Source: Saccopteryx bilineata | Lineage: Eukaryota; Chordata; Mammalia; Chiroptera; Emballonuridae | DNA length: 64,000 nucleotides | Direction of reading: 5' to 3' | Assembly (NCBI RefSeq): GCF_036850765.1 | Contig: NC_089498.1 | Coordinates: 48,783,795-48,847,794 of the forward strand | Shown: positions 11,371-49,332 of the stretch, one piece after another | Layout of the letters: each line of letters begins with the position of its first letter | Numbering within the stretch: the stretch's first letter is position 1 | Notes under the pieces: generated by a model | What the model saw: only the letters and a program-made list of their open reading frames with translations | Told to the model about the DNA's origin: nothing | Database searches by the model: none | Program-made: the position numbers and the translations under genes

Positions 11371-12917
11371 AACAATCAAAATGATCTTTATGTGAAAGAG
11401 GTATATTTTAGAATGTCATATCTTGCTATCCTTCTGATAAGTTAAAGCTGCAGGTGGCTGGTTCACGGGGGAAGGGGAAAGCCTCTTTTCAGTTTCTCGT
11501 GGCAACTGGCAGGTAGGTATAAACCCCCGAGTAGGTCAGACCTGTAGAGAACCCTAGAGAACTGCATTATCCCCTATGAGAAAGCTGACAGGCTAAACCC
11601 CTCCCGGGGTCTATGGGTGGGCACCGGGGAGAGCGGAACTGGAAACACAAGGCTGGTGTATTCCAAAAGGACTGTTTAGATGTAAGAGTACTGAGATGAC
11701 CCTAATGCCGTGTTGACCCAGGGAGGGTTGGAGTAAAGTATTTATAGTTTTAGTCAGGGGTCTTGGAAAAACAGGCTGACATCATCGCCTCTATAGGTAC
11801 AAGGAATATTTTTTCGTATATAGTTTGGAAAGGCACCACAGTTTCCCCAAATTGTCTATCTCCTGGTTCAACTGTCTTAAGAAGGCCTGTGCTAGTTCAA
11901 AAGTCCTGGGCCGGTCAGGCAGGCAGAGGCTTCAAGCCAGCCAGCCCCCACCTTCTCCCATTGGCTGCACTGCCCTTGGACGGGTGGGGTGGGTGCTGAT
12001 CTGCTACCGGAAGACAGTGCTCCTGGGCCTGTAACTAGGCTTTTACAAACACTTCCTGTGATTTAGAACTCCTTTAATTGTCAGGTCTCTTCCCAATGTA
12101 AGCTTTCTCTGCCATTTTTACATTTCAAAGTGGAGTCCAGGAAGCTATTAAGTGAGAGAATAACAAGCCTGTTAACTACAACCTCACAGTGAGGGAGGAA
12201 AATGTGCTGCATTGAGCCTGGGTAAAAAATTGGGTGAGGAGAATTTTAGTTTTAAAGGGGGCTCTAGTTTTAAAAGCCACTCTGAACCCAGACCTTACAC
12301 CTTCAAGGTGAAGAGAGAAATGCAGAATCCAATTATACATAGCTGTGGCCTGATAGGAAATTAAAGAAGCCTCTGAGTTCTGTCAGAGAGGAGAGTGCAA
12401 GAGATGACACAGATTTGCATAAGAAAGTGATAGACCCACTGGCCACTAGGACACTTAAGTCAAAGGGAAAGGTACTTAAATTTCTTAAGAAACCAAAGAA
12501 ACGCAAAATTGAAGCAAGCCAAAGAGGAAGTCAACTGCAATCTTAGTATTGCACAATCCAGTCTCCAACAGAATTACCAAATTGTTAAGCTTCTGCCAGG
12601 TTGGCCCCTCCATAGTAAAGTATGTCATTCTTGTTATGATAATTAGAAAAATGATTCATATGTCCATCCGTGAAGTAGGAAGAATTTCCCTGAAAAGGCT
12701 CTGGACTTGAATACTGGCCCCTAAGCTTGGCCACTAAAGAACCTCAACTTATTGGAACAATCACATCAATTTTCTTGGAATGATTGAATTGTTTCTTTCA
12801 TGAGTATGAGTAGATATTTTAATTTTGGGAAAGTTTAATGCTTGTTGTTATTGTGTTAAGTTCAGAGAAAATATGCGAATAACTGGTATTTAGCATATAG
12901 TATACATTTAGTATATA
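11371..12917. other. Intergenic, unassigned
   Basis: A locally GC-richer stretch (11460-12040) contains no open frame that looks real and no repeat I can name. A TA-rich stretch (12890-12920) borders the LTR that follows. Confidence 0.35.
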
Positions 12918-12922
12918 GTGTC

Positions 12923-13646
12923 TGTAAAGCCAGAAGCCACGGCCAGGGCCACTATCACAGCAGCCCGGCCCATGCAGGTTCGCATTGGATTCGGACAGTC
13001 GGTAAAGAAACAACGGAGCCACAAACTGGTGGGCCATAGTCTTTAATTCTAGCTTGCACCCAGCGGGCAAGTAAAAACACACACTGGGCTCCAAAACCCA
13101 CTCACATTCAGTGCTCACAAAGCTACTGACTTATCCGAGTTTCCTAAAATCAAAGGTTTCTAGCTCACCAGCCTTATTCTCCTCAGTTCCCCATCTCCTT
13201 CCTTATCCCAGATACAAACTCTACACAAACTGGCATCTCACTCAGCACTCTGCCATCTTGGCTGCTTCTCCTGGCCTACTCCACCTGGCCTCCTTCTGCT
13301 CTCTGCTCTGCTCTGCTCTCTCCTCTGCTCTCTCATGCTAATCATCCCAGGAGCCAAGAGAGCAAGCTCCCGTTCTGCCCCCATTTTATAGTGTAGCTTC
13401 ACAACCTCTAATCCAATATACAAAATAGGGAAGTCTCTAATACAAAGTCACTTCTCTGAGGCATGATTGGATTGTATCGCCCCACATCAAAACGGGTGGG
13501 AAAGGCTTAATCCCAAAACCAAGCACCAGGCTACAAGGATTCTACCTGCCCACAGAGACACACATTAATATCACCTGGACGACGGCCTCCTCGTGGGCAG
13601 CACCATATTTAACAAAGTGAGCATAATATACTCTATCTGCCCAACA
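12923..13646 (-). mobile_element. Solo LTR, minus strand, with 5-bp target duplication
   Basis: Read on the minus strand the unit starts TGTTGGGCAGATAG and ends GGCTTTACA, so it has TG...CA ends. Perfect GTGTC copies flank it (12918-12922 and 13647-13651). A minus-strand CTATAAAATGGG TATA box lies near 13380-13392 and an ATTAAA-type poly(A) signal near 13042. At 724 bp, with no internal retroviral sequence, it is best read as a solo LTR left by recombination. A related LTR lies at 14586-14974. Confidence 0.75.
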
Positions 13647-13651
13647 GTGTC

Positions 13652-14100
13652 TAAATGTATTTATTATATAATAACTATATATAATAGTATATATTTAGTA
13701 TATAATGTCTACAATGTTTAAGAGATTTGGCATATTGACCAAGTGGCATGGTGATTCATTTAAAATGTATAATAGAGTAATTTATTTTAGACTTAGGATT
13801 TTAGCATTGAATATTATAAAATATAAATTTGTAAACAGTATTAGAATGTTTAAGACAACTTAATATTTATTATATTAGTATATTTTATTAGATTTGCAAG
13901 ACCATTGAAGTAGCTGAAAAATAATACTTGTTAGACTCAGAACTGAAGTGCATAAAAAAGAAAATTATATATAGTATGCTATAAATATAGCTTAAAACCT
14001 TTTAAGATAATTTAATTAACTAAGATGTAAATGAGACTGATTTCTTTGGAGTTTAATTTTTTCAATTTGAGTTGCTCAAACTTTACTCAAAGATGCTCTT
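13652..14100. other. AT-rich intergenic DNA
   Basis: Strongly AT-rich, with runs of TATATAATA type (13660-13710). Nothing functional recognised. Confidence 0.4.
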
Positions 14101-14114
14101 AAAAGTAATTATGA

Positions 14115-14521
14115 GGCCCTGGCCGGTTGGCTCAGCGGTAGAGCGTCGGCCTGGCATGCAGGGGACCCGGGTTCAATTCCTGGCCAGGGCACATAGGAGA
14201 AGAGCCCATTTGCTTCTCCACCCCCCCCTCTCCACCCCCCCTCCTTCCTCTCTGTCTCTCTCTTCCCCTCCAGCAGCCAAGGCTCCATTGGAGCAAAGAT
14301 GGCCCGGGCGCTGGGGATGGCTCCTTGGCCTCTGCCCCAGGTGCTAGAGTGGCTCTGGTTGCGGCAGAGCGACACCCCGGAGGAGCAGAGCATCGCCCCC
14401 TGGTGGGCAGAGCGGTCGCCTCTGGTGGGCGTGCCAGGTGGATCCCGGTCAGGCGCATGTGGGAGTCTGTCTGACTGTCTCTCCCCATTTCCAGCTTCAG
14501 AAAAATACCAAAAAAAAAAAA
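14115..14521 (+). repeat. tRNA-derived SINE, long CCTGGCC type, complete
   Basis: A full-length, little-diverged copy of 407 bp including the A-tail. A perfect 14-bp duplication AAAAGTAATTATGA flanks it (14101-14114 and 14522-14535), marking a fairly recent retroposition. Confidence 0.95.
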
Positions 14522-14585
14522 AAAAGTAATTATGAACATATTTGTATATGAGATAATACAGTTTTATAAAATAATAATTTAGATA

Positions 14586-14974
14586 TGTTGGGCAAAAAAG
14601 TGTGTTAAGCTTGCTCGCTTGTATCTTGCCTGATTGGTGCATGAGCACGGGGCAGCACCACGGGTGTACATCTATGTAAAGCTACAGGTGCTTGCCCTCA
14701 GGCGGCAGATTGTATCAATAGATTGCGGATCCCTGCCACCACTGAGAGGGGCCAATGTTTATTATCGTTGGCTGGAGAAACCGTCCCCTCCCACCTCCCG
14801 CCTGTTTGCTCGTCAGTCCTGATAAAGAGAGAAGCAGTTTTCCCTGCCTCCTTGCTTGGCCGCCCTTGTGAGACTCTAGTAAACGGAATGGCCCACCATT
14901 TTTTGGCTCCCCAGTTCCTTTACCATCTGCTTAAATCCAGTGGGAACTGAAATGGTATAGTCACTGGCCTTACA
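14586..14974 (+). mobile_element. Solo LTR, plus strand, related to the LTR at 12923-13646
   Basis: It begins TGTTGGGCAAAAAAG and ends GGCCTTACA, matching both ends of the minus-strand LTR 1 kb upstream. The two also share a GGCCCACCA block before the end. The flanks AGATA (14581-14585) and ACATA (14975-14979) are a 5-bp duplication with one mismatch. It is shorter (389 bp), so either a deleted copy or another subfamily. Confidence 0.65.
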
Positions 14975-15110
14975 ACATACAGTGTATAAAGTAAATAAAA
15001 TAATAAGTGCCTTATAACTTGTAAATCAACCTTGATTTATTAATTTATTATTTTAATTAGATTATATTAGTCAACAGCATCAAAGAATAATAAACTCATC
15101 TGTACTTCAA

Positions 15111-15445
15111 GCCTGACCAGGTGGTGGCGCAGTGGATAGAGCGTCGGATTGGGATGCAGAAGGACCCAGGTTCAAGACCCCGAGCTCGTCAGCTTGAGCG
15201 CGGGCTCATCTGGCTTGAGCCAAAAAAAAAAGCTCACCAGCTTGGACCCAAGGTCGCTGGCTCCAGCAAGGAGTTACTCGGTCTGCTGAAGGCCCCCAGT
15301 CACATATGAGAGAGCAATCAATGAACAACTAAGGTGTCGCAACGAAAAACTGATGATTGATGCTTCTCATCTCTCTCCATTCCCGTCTGTCTATCCCTCT
15401 CTCTGACTCTCTCTCTGTCCCTGAAAAAAAAAAAAAAAAAAAAAA
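15111..15445 (+). repeat. tRNA-derived SINE, long GCCTGACC type
   Basis: Complete plus copy: GCCTGACCAGGTGGTGGCGC head, GGTTCAAGACCCCGAG B-box region, AATCAATGAACAACTAAGG block, CT-rich end and a long A-tail (15424-15445). Confidence 0.9.
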
Positions 15446-15982
15446 GATAGCAACAGTTTTGAAGATTATTTTTCACGAAAGTCAAGCTCTGTGGCAGACA
15501 TATATGGTTCTAAACAAGCGAGTCTGTTACTCTCTACCCTTTCTCAATAGCCCCAGAAAACCAGATTTCAATTAGGAAATGTCCTAAGCACAGTACCCTA
15601 TTTTGAACTCCGTGTCCTTCCTGCCCAAGTAGGAACTTTCCTTTTGCCTCAACTTGGCTTCCTTCTTTCTACTTGCTACCACTGGCAAAGCAGACGTGAC
15701 TCAGAAACCGGTTTCCCAGGGTGGTAACATTAGATGATGCACGGCGTGGGTCATTATAGGGTAACTAGTGCCCTCCTTTCATTGGGTTGGGCCCTCTAGA
15801 AGGTGGTGCTGTTGCGCCTGTGTTGCAGGCAAAACACTCACAGTTGTAGAAAGAAAGGGTTTGCCACTGACCCAGGCTTCTGGAACCTTTCTCTCTGCCG
15901 GGAAGCATTTTGATGTTAATTAGAAATACCTCCGGAAGATTCAAAAAGCTGTGGTGGTGAAATAAGCCTGTGAGGGACCAGC
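15446..15982 (+). promoter_or_regulatory. ANKRD22: Probable ANKRD22 upstream region and 5' UTR
   Basis: This is the stretch between the last SINE and the ANKRD22 start codon. It is free of recognisable repeats, unlike its surroundings, and holds the AP-1/Grainyhead pair. The transcription start cannot be fixed from sequence; no clear TATA box is placed at a convincing distance. Confidence 0.45.
15697..15715. promoter_or_regulatory. AP-1 site abutting a Grainyhead-type palindrome
   Basis: TGACTCA (15697-15703), the AP-1 consensus, is followed directly by the perfect 12-bp palindrome GAAACCGGTTTC (15704-15715). Its core AAACCGGTTT is the optimal Grainyhead-like (GRHL) site. The pair sits about 270-285 bp upstream of the ANKRD22 start codon. 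Promoter function is an inference. Confidence 0.5.
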
Positions 15983-43076
<27,094 letters not shown>

Positions 43077-43960
43077 TCCTTGTGGCCTCAGATGGAGAAG
43101 TAGAAAAACATAAAGGACTGGATTCTGTCTGTATCTCGGACTATTGGTCTGTGGGCCATTCAACCTGGATGCTGCTGTTTTATGGGGATAATGATGGTTG
43201 CCATGGATAATTTTTTCTAAGAAGAGAGGTGCGTGTGTGTGTGTGTGTGTGTGTGTGTTGAGAGAGAGAGAGCAAGAGAGAAAGAGAGAGAAAGATAGAA
43301 AAATATCATTTTGTTTTTTCACTTATTTATGTATTCACTGGCTGATTCTTACATGTGCCCTGACCTGGGACTGAACCCTCAACCTTGGCACCCCGGGATG
43401 ATGCTATATGCCATGTATAATGTTTTGAAGAGCTTTGTAGTCATATTTTTGCTCAATGGAATTCACCATGACCCTAATCCTTCTAGGAGAAACACTAAAG
43501 CTATTGGGTTCTCCACTTCAGTCAAAAAGTTAATGCTTCAAATTCAGTTTCCTGAAGAAGAGGATCAGAGTTATCTTAAATAGTGATCTCTTTTCTCAGC
43601 TGTGTGCTCTTATATGAGGCTGTCTTGTCTATATTATGTCCCAGGAGACACTGTTGCTCTCAGGCCCCTTTAGGTAGTAAGAGGAAGAATGGAATTATGT
43701 ACATTTGTATAGAATGGTGTATGTGTATGTGGGAGGGAGGATTTAGAAAGACACGTGTAACTTTCTTTGGCAAAACAATATAACAAAAACACTTTCCAGT
43801 TGTCAGTGGTGGCAGTTTTATACCACAGAAATTGGCAAATGCTAAAATCAAGGCTTTTTCTTTCTTTCTGGAGACCCAGTTTACCAGTCACCTGATCACC
43901 AGCACACTGCTAAACATTTTGCTATGGGTTTATGAATAAAAGCCACTTGATTTTGAACAT
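43077..43960 (+). other. ANKRD22: ANKRD22 3' UTR with two or more poly(A) signals
   Basis: Follows the stop codon. AATAAA at 43935-43940 (GAATAAAAGCC) is the first good poly(A) signal; a further one is at 44214-44219. The UTR holds (GT)n at 43228-43258 and an old minus-strand SINE (43230-43412, separate entry). The 3' end is an inference. Confidence 0.55.
43230..43412 (-). repeat. Old SINE within the ANKRD22 3' UTR
   Basis: A GA-rich tract followed by ATTCACTGGCTGATTCTTAC and CCTGACCTGGGACTGAACCC is a diverged short SINE read in reverse. Its head is lost near GATGATGCTATA. Confidence 0.65.
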
Positions 43961-45335
43961 GACTATGTAACTACCAAGATTTTTGTTTAAAAATACCTTT
44001 AATTCTCTTGAGAATGCAAGACAGCTACTAAACTTATTAGCTCTGTTTATTTTTATTGATAACACTTAAGATATTACTATAGTTTATTTGGATAAAGTAT
44101 TTCTATTTAAGTAATAGGGTCAAATGATGAAGTAATATCTGGATTATAGTTCTAGATGAAAGATGAAATTTCAGAATATCTGTTCAATTCCTTTGTCAGT
44201 GAGACAGAGTGGAAATAAACATATTTTTTAAATAATTAAATTGTACAAAGTGAGATTGAAAAATGAGTACTTTTAGACATAAACTAAGCCACACTATATG
44301 TGGTAACAAATATGTCTAAGAATAAAGATTTGCCATCATTGAATAGAACAAAGTTCTAATAAAAATCAAATCCTGGAATATTTAGTGAATTATGTACAGG
44401 GCCTTAAGGCACATATTGTGTGAGAGAGATAGTAGCATATAGATAGATTCTAAAGCCCTTAAATATCTCTTAAATTATTTAAGATCCATTCACACTGTAT
44501 TGAGTGATCAGGTGACTCTGGGAGATAAGAAAAAATAGTGAAATTCACATATCAGTGTACCTTTGACACACACCAGTATAGCTTTAATTCAGAAGTTCTT
44601 AAAATTGTGCTGTTCATTCCAGAGTTTTGCAAACTTGTACTATTACTCATGTAATTTATATCTGTCATCTCTGAAACTCTGTAAAAAGTGGACAATTCTT
44701 AAAAAAAAAACACCCAGATTTGTGAACAAGCTGTGAAATTGTCCAACGATAACTTTGTCAAGAACAAAAAAGATAAAATATACAATTTGTTTTATTATGC
44801 TCAGGACATTACAAAATTTTCTTCTTAGCTCTTAGTTTTTGGAGGCAAAAAGCTGAATCAGACATTTCTAGCCATTAGGTCTCCTACCAACTCTCAAACA
44901 AGCTAGGACTAGAATCCAGATACTGAAATACATAGATATGCTTTATGCAACGCATGATATATTTCTTGGAAACCTCATAAAAATTTTATAAAATTATCTC
45001 CTCTGAAACACAAATATAAAACTTGGCCCTTTTAAAGATGCTTAAAATATAATTTATCCATACTGTACATTGATTTTCTTTTTGTTTTGGTGTATTTATT
45101 TGTTTTATTACTTATCTATTTTTGGTTAGAAAAGTTTGGCTTTTGAGGTAGTCTTATGTCTCTATGGAATATCTAGTTTATTGTGTGAAAATCAACAACA
45201 ATCCAGAGACTCAAGACTTTGCTCTCACCTCAATTTGTCATACTACTTTATTGTTCCAAAGATATGGCTTGTAGAAAAATAAATACATGTTTTGGGGAAG
45301 TTTACTTGAATGACATAGAGAATATCTAGATAATT
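43961..45335. other. Intergenic DNA between ANKRD22 and the provirus
   Basis: AT-rich. It contains no recognised repeat. On the minus strand AATAAA motifs lie at 45252-45247 and further left, the direction in which LIPM would be transcribed. Confidence 0.45.
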
Positions 45336-45361
45336 TCTGGCTCTTAGGATGAGCCAGAAAC

Positions 45362-45729
45362 ATCTTAGGATGAGTGGTGCAGGTCACCAGCCATGAAAAC
45401 TGAGTACATCCAGTACATGGCTGGAGGAAAAAAGATAACCATTAGAAATGTAGCAATATTTTTCACTGAACTCTATGTACCCAGCAACAAGGAAGCCCTA
45501 ACCTAGAGACTTAGCCAAGAACAAGGTCAGCTAATCACACCTCTTCTGCCCTTGTAAACGTTGCTTGCTTGCTCAGCCTAGATAGCCACCCTATAAAAAG
45601 GAGCCATTTTAGAAGCTCGGGGCTGCAGTGTTCCCTTGCGTGGGTTGCCTGCAGTCCCTGATCAGGTTTGCAATAAACTTTATAAAATTCACTTTGAGTT
45701 TGCTGTGGTCTGTCTCCTGGGATGTAACA
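45362..45729 (+). repeat. 5' LTR of the provirus
   Basis: It starts at ATCTTAGG, lacking the first six bases (TGTGAC) present in the 3' LTR, and ends GGGATGTAACA. TATAAAAAG lies at 45592-45600 and AATAAA at 45672-45677, the expected U3/R order. The full LTR has near-matching inverted ends (TGTGACATC and GATGTAACA). Confidence 0.93.
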
Positions 45730-45731
45730 TA

Positions 45732-45750
45732 TGGAGGCCCCAGTGAGATT
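45732..45750 (+). other. Primer binding site, probably tRNA-Thr-like
   Basis: TGGAGGCCCCAGTGAGAT begins two bases after the LTR end. It matches the complement of a tRNA-Thr 3' end at about 14 of 18 positions by eye, better than the tRNA-Pro type common in the genus. The tRNA assignment is tentative. Confidence 0.55.
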
Positions 45751-45877
45751 GGCCATGTAAGACCCCTCCTCACAGAGTGGGCTGCAGCAGACGTTGGTAG
45801 CTGGCCAGCCTCCAGCAGTTGCCATTTGGAAACTGAATTTGGCTGATTCGAAACATTTGGAGTCTCAAGACTGTTTG

Positions 45878-45884
45878 GTAAGGA
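45878..45884 (+). promoter_or_regulatory. Candidate proviral splice donor
   Basis: TTTG/GTAAGG in the leader between LTR and gag is a good donor match at the position where simple retroviruses splice to env. Inferred only. Confidence 0.4.
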
Positions 45885-46623
45885 AGCTTCCTCTTTGAAT
45901 ATTTGGAAACAGAGCTCTGGTTAGAAAAGTGTGTAGTGGAGCAGGCGGGACACCACCTGATTTCTCACCACCTGGTTGGTCGGGGAATGCAGGACACTGC
46001 CTTCTCCCTTTGGTTTTGGTTTAGAAGTTTTGTTTGTTTTGTGTGCATATTTGGTTTGTTTGTCTTTTTCGCCTGTTGCTTCCTCACAGGATTTCTTCGG
46101 GAGTCAAGGGCCATGGGTCAGGGGCAATCTACTGCCCTAACGCCTCTTCAGTGCTTGCTTGATAACTTTTCTGATTTCTCTCACAGGGCATGAGACTATG
46201 GGACTCCTGTTGATTCCGCCACGTTGCGGACTCTTTGTGAACTAGAATGGCCAACCTTTGGTGTAGGGTGGCCCTCGGAGGGCACTTTCAATTTACCCAC
46301 ACTCTTTGCTGTCAGGGCAAATGTCTATCGGGTCCCACACCCTGACCAGATGCCATATATAGAGGTGTGGATTGCCATAGCCACGGGAGGACCAGGTTAT
46401 GTTAAGAAATTTTTTAAGAACTATATTAAGGGAGATAAAGTCCAGGCAGGAGGAAAAGCTGTCCTATTGGCAACCCCAAACGAAGTCAAAGGGAGGCTTT
46501 CCTCCCCAAAACAAGAAACTTTGAGAGAAAAGCCACAGCCTGCCCTCAGACTTTATCCAGTAATACAAGAAGATCCAGGGGCCGCTGAGTCCTTACTAGA
46601 TCCCATTCCTCCCCCGTATCCAG

Positions 46624-46743
46624 CCTGACCTGTGGTGGCGCAGTGGGATAGAGCGTCTACCTGGAACACTGAAGTCACTGGTTTGAAATCTTGGGCTTGC
46701 CTGGTCAAGGCAAATATGGGAGTTGATGCTTCTTGCTCCTCCT

Positions 46744-46789
<46 letters not shown>

Positions 46790-46820
46790 TCTCTCTCTAA
46801 AAATCAATCAAAAAAAAAAA
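46624..46820 (+). repeat. tRNA-derived SINE inserted in proviral gag
   Basis: Short GCCTGACCT-type copy with (TC)n (46748-46785) and an A-tail. Duplicated gag sequence flanks it: CCTCCCCCGTATCCAG (46608-46623) and CCTCCTTTGTATCCAG (46823-46838), three mismatches. It entered after the provirus. Confidence 0.93.
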
Positions 46821-47935
46821 ACCCTCCTTTGTATCCAGAGCAAGGTGAGGACCCGCCTAAAACCGCGGGGCTACCCTCTGCAGCAAACCCACAACCTAGA
46901 CTGGCCCCCTCTTGGGAAAACCCACCCATACCCATACAGGAGCCAATTATGGTCATCCTACTATGCCACCAGCTCCAAAGCCGGCACCTTTGCTTCCCCT
47001 CCGAGAAACTGCAGGGGGCGGGATCCTAGGGGCCCGGCTAGATTAATTTATGTCCCCTTCTCTACTAGTGATTTATATAATTGGAAACATCAGAACCCCC
47101 CATTTTCAGAGAAACCCCAGAGTCTAATTTCTCTCCTTGAAACCATTTTCTGTACTCATCGTCCTACTTGGGATGATTGTCAACAGGTTCTTTATACTCT
47201 CTTCACTTCTGAGGAAAAGGAAAGAATCTACCAAGAGGCTGCTAAAGCAGCATTAGGGGATGGAGATCTACATAGCCTTAGTCGCAGGCAAGAATTAGAG
47301 GAAGTTCTCCCTTCGACGCCCCCCCCCCCGACTGGGACCCCAACACTTCTAGGGGACAGGAGGCTTTACACAAGTATCATGATTTCCTGCTCAGGGGTCT
47401 CCGGGCAGCAGCAAGGAAGCCAACTAATTTTAGTAAAGTCAGCAAAATCATCCAGGGAAAGGATGAATCTCCTTTGGCTTTCCTTGAAAGGCTTTTAGAA
47501 GCCTATAGTACATATACTCCATTAGACCCGGATGTCCCAGAAAATAGGAGGCTCATAGACGTAGCCTTTGTCTCCCAAGCGGCCCCAGACATCAGAAAGA
47601 AGTTACAAAAGTTAGAAGGATTTGAAGGAGAAAACAGAAGCAAACTTTTAGAAGTTAGTCAGAAAGTTTATATGAACAGGGAGGATCCAGAGATACGAGG
47701 TGCGGAAAAGGTGGCAAAAATACTAATCACAGCCCAACAAAAGAAACCCGCTAAAGGAAAACCACAAAGGAAAGGGCAGAATAGTAGACCGCCTCTAGAC
47801 AAGAATCAATGTGCTTATCGCAAGGAGACCAGGCATTGGAAAAATGAGTGTCCTAAGCTAAAGGAGAAGAAGGGACAGAAAGCTGAGGTCCTCTTCGAGG
47901 ATCAAGGCTGCTGGGGTTCCATACCGTTAGGCCCC

Positions 47936-47938
47936 TAG
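47936..47938 (+). other. gag-pol UAG readthrough-type junction
   Basis: TAG followed by pro in the same frame (GAA CCC ATG GTA). Gammaretroviruses translate pol by UAG readthrough, and the arrangement is kept here. Confidence 0.75.
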
Positions 47939-48242
47939 GAACCCATGGTAACACTGTCCGTTGGTGGGAAGCCCACCAAATTCCTTGTGGACCCAGGGGC
48001 CACTTATTCAGTACTACAATAAGCTACAGGACCACTCTCTTCAAAAGAAGACTGCCATTGTCGGAGCAACGGGAAAAGCTAAGTCATACCCATGGACGAA
48101 GGTAAGGATCACTGACCTTGGGAAGGGAACTATCTCTCATTCGTTCCTAGTAATACCAGAGTGTCCTTATCCTCTCCTTGGAAGAGACCTCCTACACAAA
48201 CTACATGCTACCATCTCCTTCCATGGGAGGCAACTACGTTAA
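47939..48242 (+). pseudogene. pro: Proviral protease, broken
   Basis: The first part is in the gag frame to TAA at 48020-48022. It carries LVDPGA where retroviral proteases have D-T/S-G, so the active-site triad is altered. The second part (SFLVIPECPYPLLGRDLLHK, about 48140-48200) is in another frame. No active enzyme is possible. Confidence 0.88.
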
Positions 48243-49192
48243 CTTTAGATCCAGCTTCAACCCCGTCTATATTAGTAACAGTACCCTTGTCAGAGGAATA
48301 CTTGTTAATAGAGGAACCGTCCCAAGCAGTTTCCTCTAGCTTTTTAGAGGAATTATTTGCAGAAGTACTGGGCATTTGGGCAGAAACAAATTCACCTGGA
48401 CTAGCTAGTCACCAGCCTCCTGTCCACGTTCAGCTAGCAAGCACGGCACTACCCATACGAGTCCGGCAATACCCAATCCCGCAGAGAGCTAAAAAAGGGA
48501 TTTCAAAGCATATAAATAGACTCTTAAAAGCAGGCCTTCTAAGGCTATGTCACCCTCCTTGGAATACTCCATTACTCCCTGTCAAAAAGCCAGGGACAGA
48601 GGACTATAGATCGGTCCAGGACCTCCAAGAAGTCAATCTCCGGGTTGAAACAATTCACCCGATGGTTCCGAACCCCTACATTCTTCTGAGTCTTCTACCT
48701 CCGGACCGCACTTACTATCCAGTCCTCGACTTAAAAGATGCTTTTTTCTCCAGCCCTTTAGCTGAAAGGAGTCAGCCTATTTTTGCTTTTGAATGGATTG
48801 ATCCAGAAGGAGGATTTTCTGGACAGCTAACGTAGACAAGATTGCCTCAGGGGTTTAAAAACTCCCCAACATTATTTGATGAAGCATTAAGCAAGGATTT
48901 ACAATCTTTTCGGGAATCACATCCACAGGTTACACTACTCCAATATATAGATGATCTTCTCCTTGCAGCAGACTCTGAGGAAACCTGCAAAAAAGCCACC
49001 AGAGCCTTGCTCCACACCCTCGACCAGCTCGGGTATCATGTCTCCAGCAAGAAGGCCCACGTAAACGTTCTGAAAGCCACTATCTTGGGTATGACCTCAG
49101 AGAAGGTAAGAGGACTTTATCATCTGAAAGAATTCAGGCAATTCTTGATATCCCGACCCCTTCCACAAAAAGACAAGTTTGAGAATTTCTAG
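48161..49192 (+). pseudogene. pol: Proviral reverse transcriptase, broken
   Basis: Fingers and palm are readable: VLDLKDAFF (about 48724) with the first catalytic Asp, LPQGFKNSP (48844) and YIDD (48944-48955). TAG at 48833-48835 takes the place of a conserved residue just before LPQGF. The frame is lost in the thumb/connection region before 49192. Confidence 0.92.
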
Positions 49193-49332
49193 GGGCTATC
49201 GGATATTGCAGACTGTGGATATTAGGGTTTGCTGAATTAGCAAAACCCCTATATACAGCAACCGGGGGTAAAAGTCCAGACCTTATATGGACAACAACTG
49301 AGGAAGCTGCTTTCCAAGCCCTGAAGGAAGAT

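Larger units (their letters stand above)
46113..47938 (+). pseudogene. gag: Proviral gag, broken
   Basis: It opens MGQGQSTALTPLQ, with Gly2 for myristoylation, and the first frame ends at 46193. Matrix continues in another frame (46224-46628, with FGVGWPSEGTF and a PIPPPYP late-domain-like end). A SINE interrupts the p12-like region (46624-46820). Capsid is seen at about 47030-47290 (FSTSDLYNWK), with the major homology region near 47450-47510 in a different frame. The nucleocapsid knuckle near 47809-47852 has Arg for the second Cys and Arg for the Gly (C-AY-R-KET-RHW-KNE-C), so zinc binding should be lost. Ends at TAG 47936-47938. Confidence 0.92.

Noticed and set aside
14109..14648. Open frames of 60-180 codons over the long SINE copies, recurring at each copy on both strands
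   Set aside because: The same GC-rich SINE body read in different frames. Identical peptides recur at unrelated sites.
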